A stretch of 64,000 nucleotides of DNA from Massilia yuzhufengensis (lineage in GTDB: Bacteria > Pseudomonadota > Gammaproteobacteria > Burkholderiales > Burkholderiaceae_D): assembly GCF_900112225.1 (NCBI RefSeq), contig NZ_FOLD01000007.1, positions 124,001 through 188,000 on the forward strand, written 5' to 3'. Below the pieces are notes generated by a model. It did no database searches. It was not told where the DNA came from and saw only the letters and a program-made list of their open reading frames with translations. The translations under genes were made by a program, and so were the position numbers. Of the stretch, positions 62,145 through 64,000 are shown in pieces. Within the stretch, counting starts at the first letter, position 1, and each line of letters begins with the position of its first letter.

Positions 62145-64000
62145 ATCCACGGCGCGTACTCGATCCCATTCTGGATCGCCCCGATCACCTGCGCCTGGTT
62201 CTCCGCACTCTCGCTGAACAAGGCCAGCACCTGCTCGCGCGGCGTGTGCAGCTCGGCCAGCGCCTTGATCCAGTAATCCCGCCCTGCCCCTTCCGCCGCG
62301 CGGTGCAGCACGTTGTTGTACAACAGCTCCACGAACGTGGTGTCGCTCGCCCTGCCACCATACAGCTGCGCGAATTCGGCGCTGCCCGTAAAGCCCGCGG
62401 CCACCTGCTCCAGCGCCACGCCGGCATCCATCATCGCGATCCAGTAGCCCACGCCCTGCTTGTCCGGGGCGCGGTTGAAGGCGGCCTTGTACAGGCGGTA
62501 GGCCTGGCCGGCGGTGCCGTCGATGTCCAGCGCCAGCGAGACGTCGCTGAATTCGATGCGCTCGACGTTCACCAGCGTATCCACGCCGCTGCTGCCGACG
62601 TGGTCGATCACGGTCGCGGCGCCGGCGTCGCGCAGCACCGTGAAGTGGCTGCGCAGGCCGGCGTAGCTGACCGTATCGACGCCGCCCAGGGCGTCCACGC
62701 GCTCGCTGCCGGCGCCGCCCACCAGCAGGTTGCCGCTGTCGCTGATCCAGCCGGTGCCCCCGGCATCGTCCATGCCGCCCGCCAGCACGCGCGCCTCGAC
62801 CTGCACCGCGCCGTTGGCCGCGGTGTCGATCCACGCGGCCGCGAAGCCGCCGTTGGCCAATGCGGTGAGCGCAGGAGCCGCCTGGTCGCCGGCGCGCGCT
62901 TCGTTGATCGTGAACTCGCGCAGGTCGAGTGGATTACCGCCGGCATCGAAGCGGCGCCCGAACACGCCGTTGCCGTCGAAGTCGCCCGTGGCCGACTGCC
63001 AGGCCACGACGAAGCCGCCGGTGTCCAGCGCCGTGACGGAGGCGTCGTAGCGCCCGCCGCCGCTGTCGCTATTGGCCTGCGTGAGCGCCCCCACCTTGTT
63101 GCCGGCGGCATCGAAGCGCTGGAAGAAGATGTCGCTGATCGTGAAGCCGTAGGGTTCGTTGGCGTAGCTGTCCCAGGCCACCACGTAGCCGCCGTCCTGC
63201 AGCGCGGCGATGTCCGGCAGCGGCGCCGCCGTGGCGAGGCTGGCCGCGAGGCCGTCGCCGCTGACCACGCTTGCTGCGCCGCCCTGCTGCGCGGCGTAGA
63301 CATTGCCGTCGCCGATTTCGCCCCAGGCCACGGTGTAGCCGCTGCCAGTGGCCGCGATGCTTGGGCTGAATGCGGTGCCAAGCGCGCCGTAGACCTGCTC
63401 GGCGCCGACCGGGTTGCCGATCGCGTCGAGCACCCGCACGTGGACCTGGCCGCCGGCGCGCCAGGCGATGGCGAAGGAGCCGTCGCGCAGCGCGACCACG
63501 TCCGGCATCGCCGCATCGGCTGCTGGCGCCGTGTCGGCCAGCAGCTGGGCGCCGGTAGTGCCGTTGACGTCGGCGATCTTGCAGGCGATGCGCGGCTGGC
63601 CGCCTACGCTGGTGGTGTAGGCGGTGACGAAGCGCCCACCACTCAGCGCCGCAACCGATGGGCTGCCTTCCGGGATGCCGTCGCTCGACGGGGTGATGGC
63701 GAAGGCGGCGCCGCGGGCCTTGCCGCCGGCGTCCGTCACGCGCGCCCAGATGGCGCTGTCCGCACCCTGCCAGACGGCCGCGAAGCCGCCGTCTGGCAGC
63801 GTGGCCAGCGCCGGACTGGCGGCGCCGCTGCCGGCTCCCAGGGTGGTGTCGGCGCCGAAACCCTGCAGCTCGCGCGTGCTGCCTGCTTCCACCGTGTAGA
63901 CCAGGGTCTCGGCGACGCCCTTGCCGGGCAGCGGGTTGCCGTTGCTGTCGATCTGGTAGCGGTCGTAGTAATGGGCGGTGACGGTGACCGGGCTGCCGGC
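62141..64000 (-). CDS. Large DUF4214 surface/secreted repeat protein, 5' end outside window
   Basis: The frame is open from the TAG at 62141 to the right edge, so the N-terminus lies beyond the window; an internal GTG at 63892 is only an in-frame codon. At least 619 residues are visible. The first 430 or so contain repeats with the core GGFxVAW or GGYxVAW (ALQDGGYVVAWDSY, TALDTGGFVVAWQS, TALANGGFAAAWID), a beta-propeller-like pattern. An RTX-like stretch follows (NLLVGGAGSERVDALGGVDT). The last 120 residues are a DUF4214 domain (YKAAFNRAPDKQGVGYWIAM). It is probably secreted and bound at the surface; its job is unknown. It converges on the cys operon. Confidence 0.83.
   Translation of the reverse strand, partial: AGSPVTVTAHYYDRYQIDSNGNPLPGKGVAETLVYTVEAGSTRELQGFGADTTLGAGSGAASPALATLPDGGFAAVWQGADSAIWARVTDAGGKARGAAFAITPSSDGIPEGSPSVAALSGGRFVTAYTTSVGGQPRIACKIADVNGTTGAQLLADTAPAADAAMPDVVALRDGSFAIAWRAGGQVHVRVLDAIGNPVGAEQVYGALGTAFSPSIAATGSGYTVAWGEIGDGNVYAAQQGGAASVVSGDGLAASLATAAPLPDIAALQDGGYVVAWDSYANEPYGFTISDIFFQRFDAAGNKVGALTQANSDSGGGRYDASVTALDTGGFVVAWQSATGDFDGNGVFGRRFDAGGNPLDLREFTINEARAGDQAAPALTALANGGFAAAWIDTAANGAVQVEARVLAGGMDDAGGTGWISDSGNLLVGGAGSERVDALGGVDTVSYAGLRSHFTVLRDAGAATVIDHVGSSGVDTLVNVERIEFSDVSLALDIDGTAGQAYRLYKAAFNRAPDKQGVGYWIAMMDAGVALEQVAAGFTGSAEFAQLYGGRASDTTFVELLYNNVLHRAAEGAGRDYWIKALAELHTPREQVLALFSESAENQAQVIGAIQNGIEYAPWM

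Overview
The window looks like the chromosome of a high-GC betaproteobacterium of the Oxalobacteraceae, most like Massilia or a close relative. The evidence is the gene content and protein style: DUF4214 surface proteins, a Burkholderiales-type porin, a CysB-controlled cysI-DUF934-cysH-cysD-cysN-cobA operon, many GGDEF/EAL proteins, and a zeaxanthin-type carotenoid cluster. I saw no rRNA, tRNA, CRISPR array, prophage or intact insertion sequence. This placement rests on recognition only; no database was searched.

Layout. 1-5.4 kb: the end of an unknown membrane-anchored protein, a 773-residue coiled-coil protein behind an SrkA-like kinase, and a secreted esterase. 5.4-14.1 kb: a YecA-like SEC-C protein, an HPP-CBS membrane protein, a metallo-beta-lactamase-fold hydrolase, a hybrid histidine kinase, orn, and a tightly overlapping Ste24 protease-phhB-rsgA unit. 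14.2-17.4 kb: argF, a VOC protein and argG, then a GIY-YIG gene beside inverted repeats. 17.5-27.6 kb: an acyltransferase and a second-messenger neighbourhood (two PAS-GGDEF-EAL proteins and YajQ), with murB, an SDR enzyme and a nitronate monooxygenase-like flavoprotein. 27.7-34.8 kb: an ArsR repressor with a membrane partner, a rhodanese, a DHH phosphoesterase, a LytS/LytTR pair, a NarX-type kinase and a porin. 34.9-43.5 kb: an exported ankyrin-like protein and crtE-X-Y-I-B with convergent crtZ, enough to make glucosylated zeaxanthin. 43.5-45.6 kb: a DUF2141 protein and an amino-acid:cation symporter.

45.6-51 kb is an accessory stretch of visibly lower GC. It holds five same-strand genes separated by copies of one inverted-repeat element, then a Cys/Gly-tailed protein and a possible gene remnant. 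51-54.9 kb: an M6-like metalloprotease lipoprotein, a small helical exported protein and a methyltransferase. 54.9-62 kb: cysB and, divergent from it, the assimilatory sulfate reduction and siroheme operon. The window ends inside a second DUF4214 protein.

Three families of short inverted-repeat elements occur between genes. Family A is a REP-like hairpin, often in opposed pairs. Family B is about 100 bp with GTAGGG...CCCTAC ends that supply stop codons to neighbouring genes. Family C is up to 105 bp with GTCCGCT...AGCGGAC-type ends and punctuates the lower-GC region. They are the least explained structure here.
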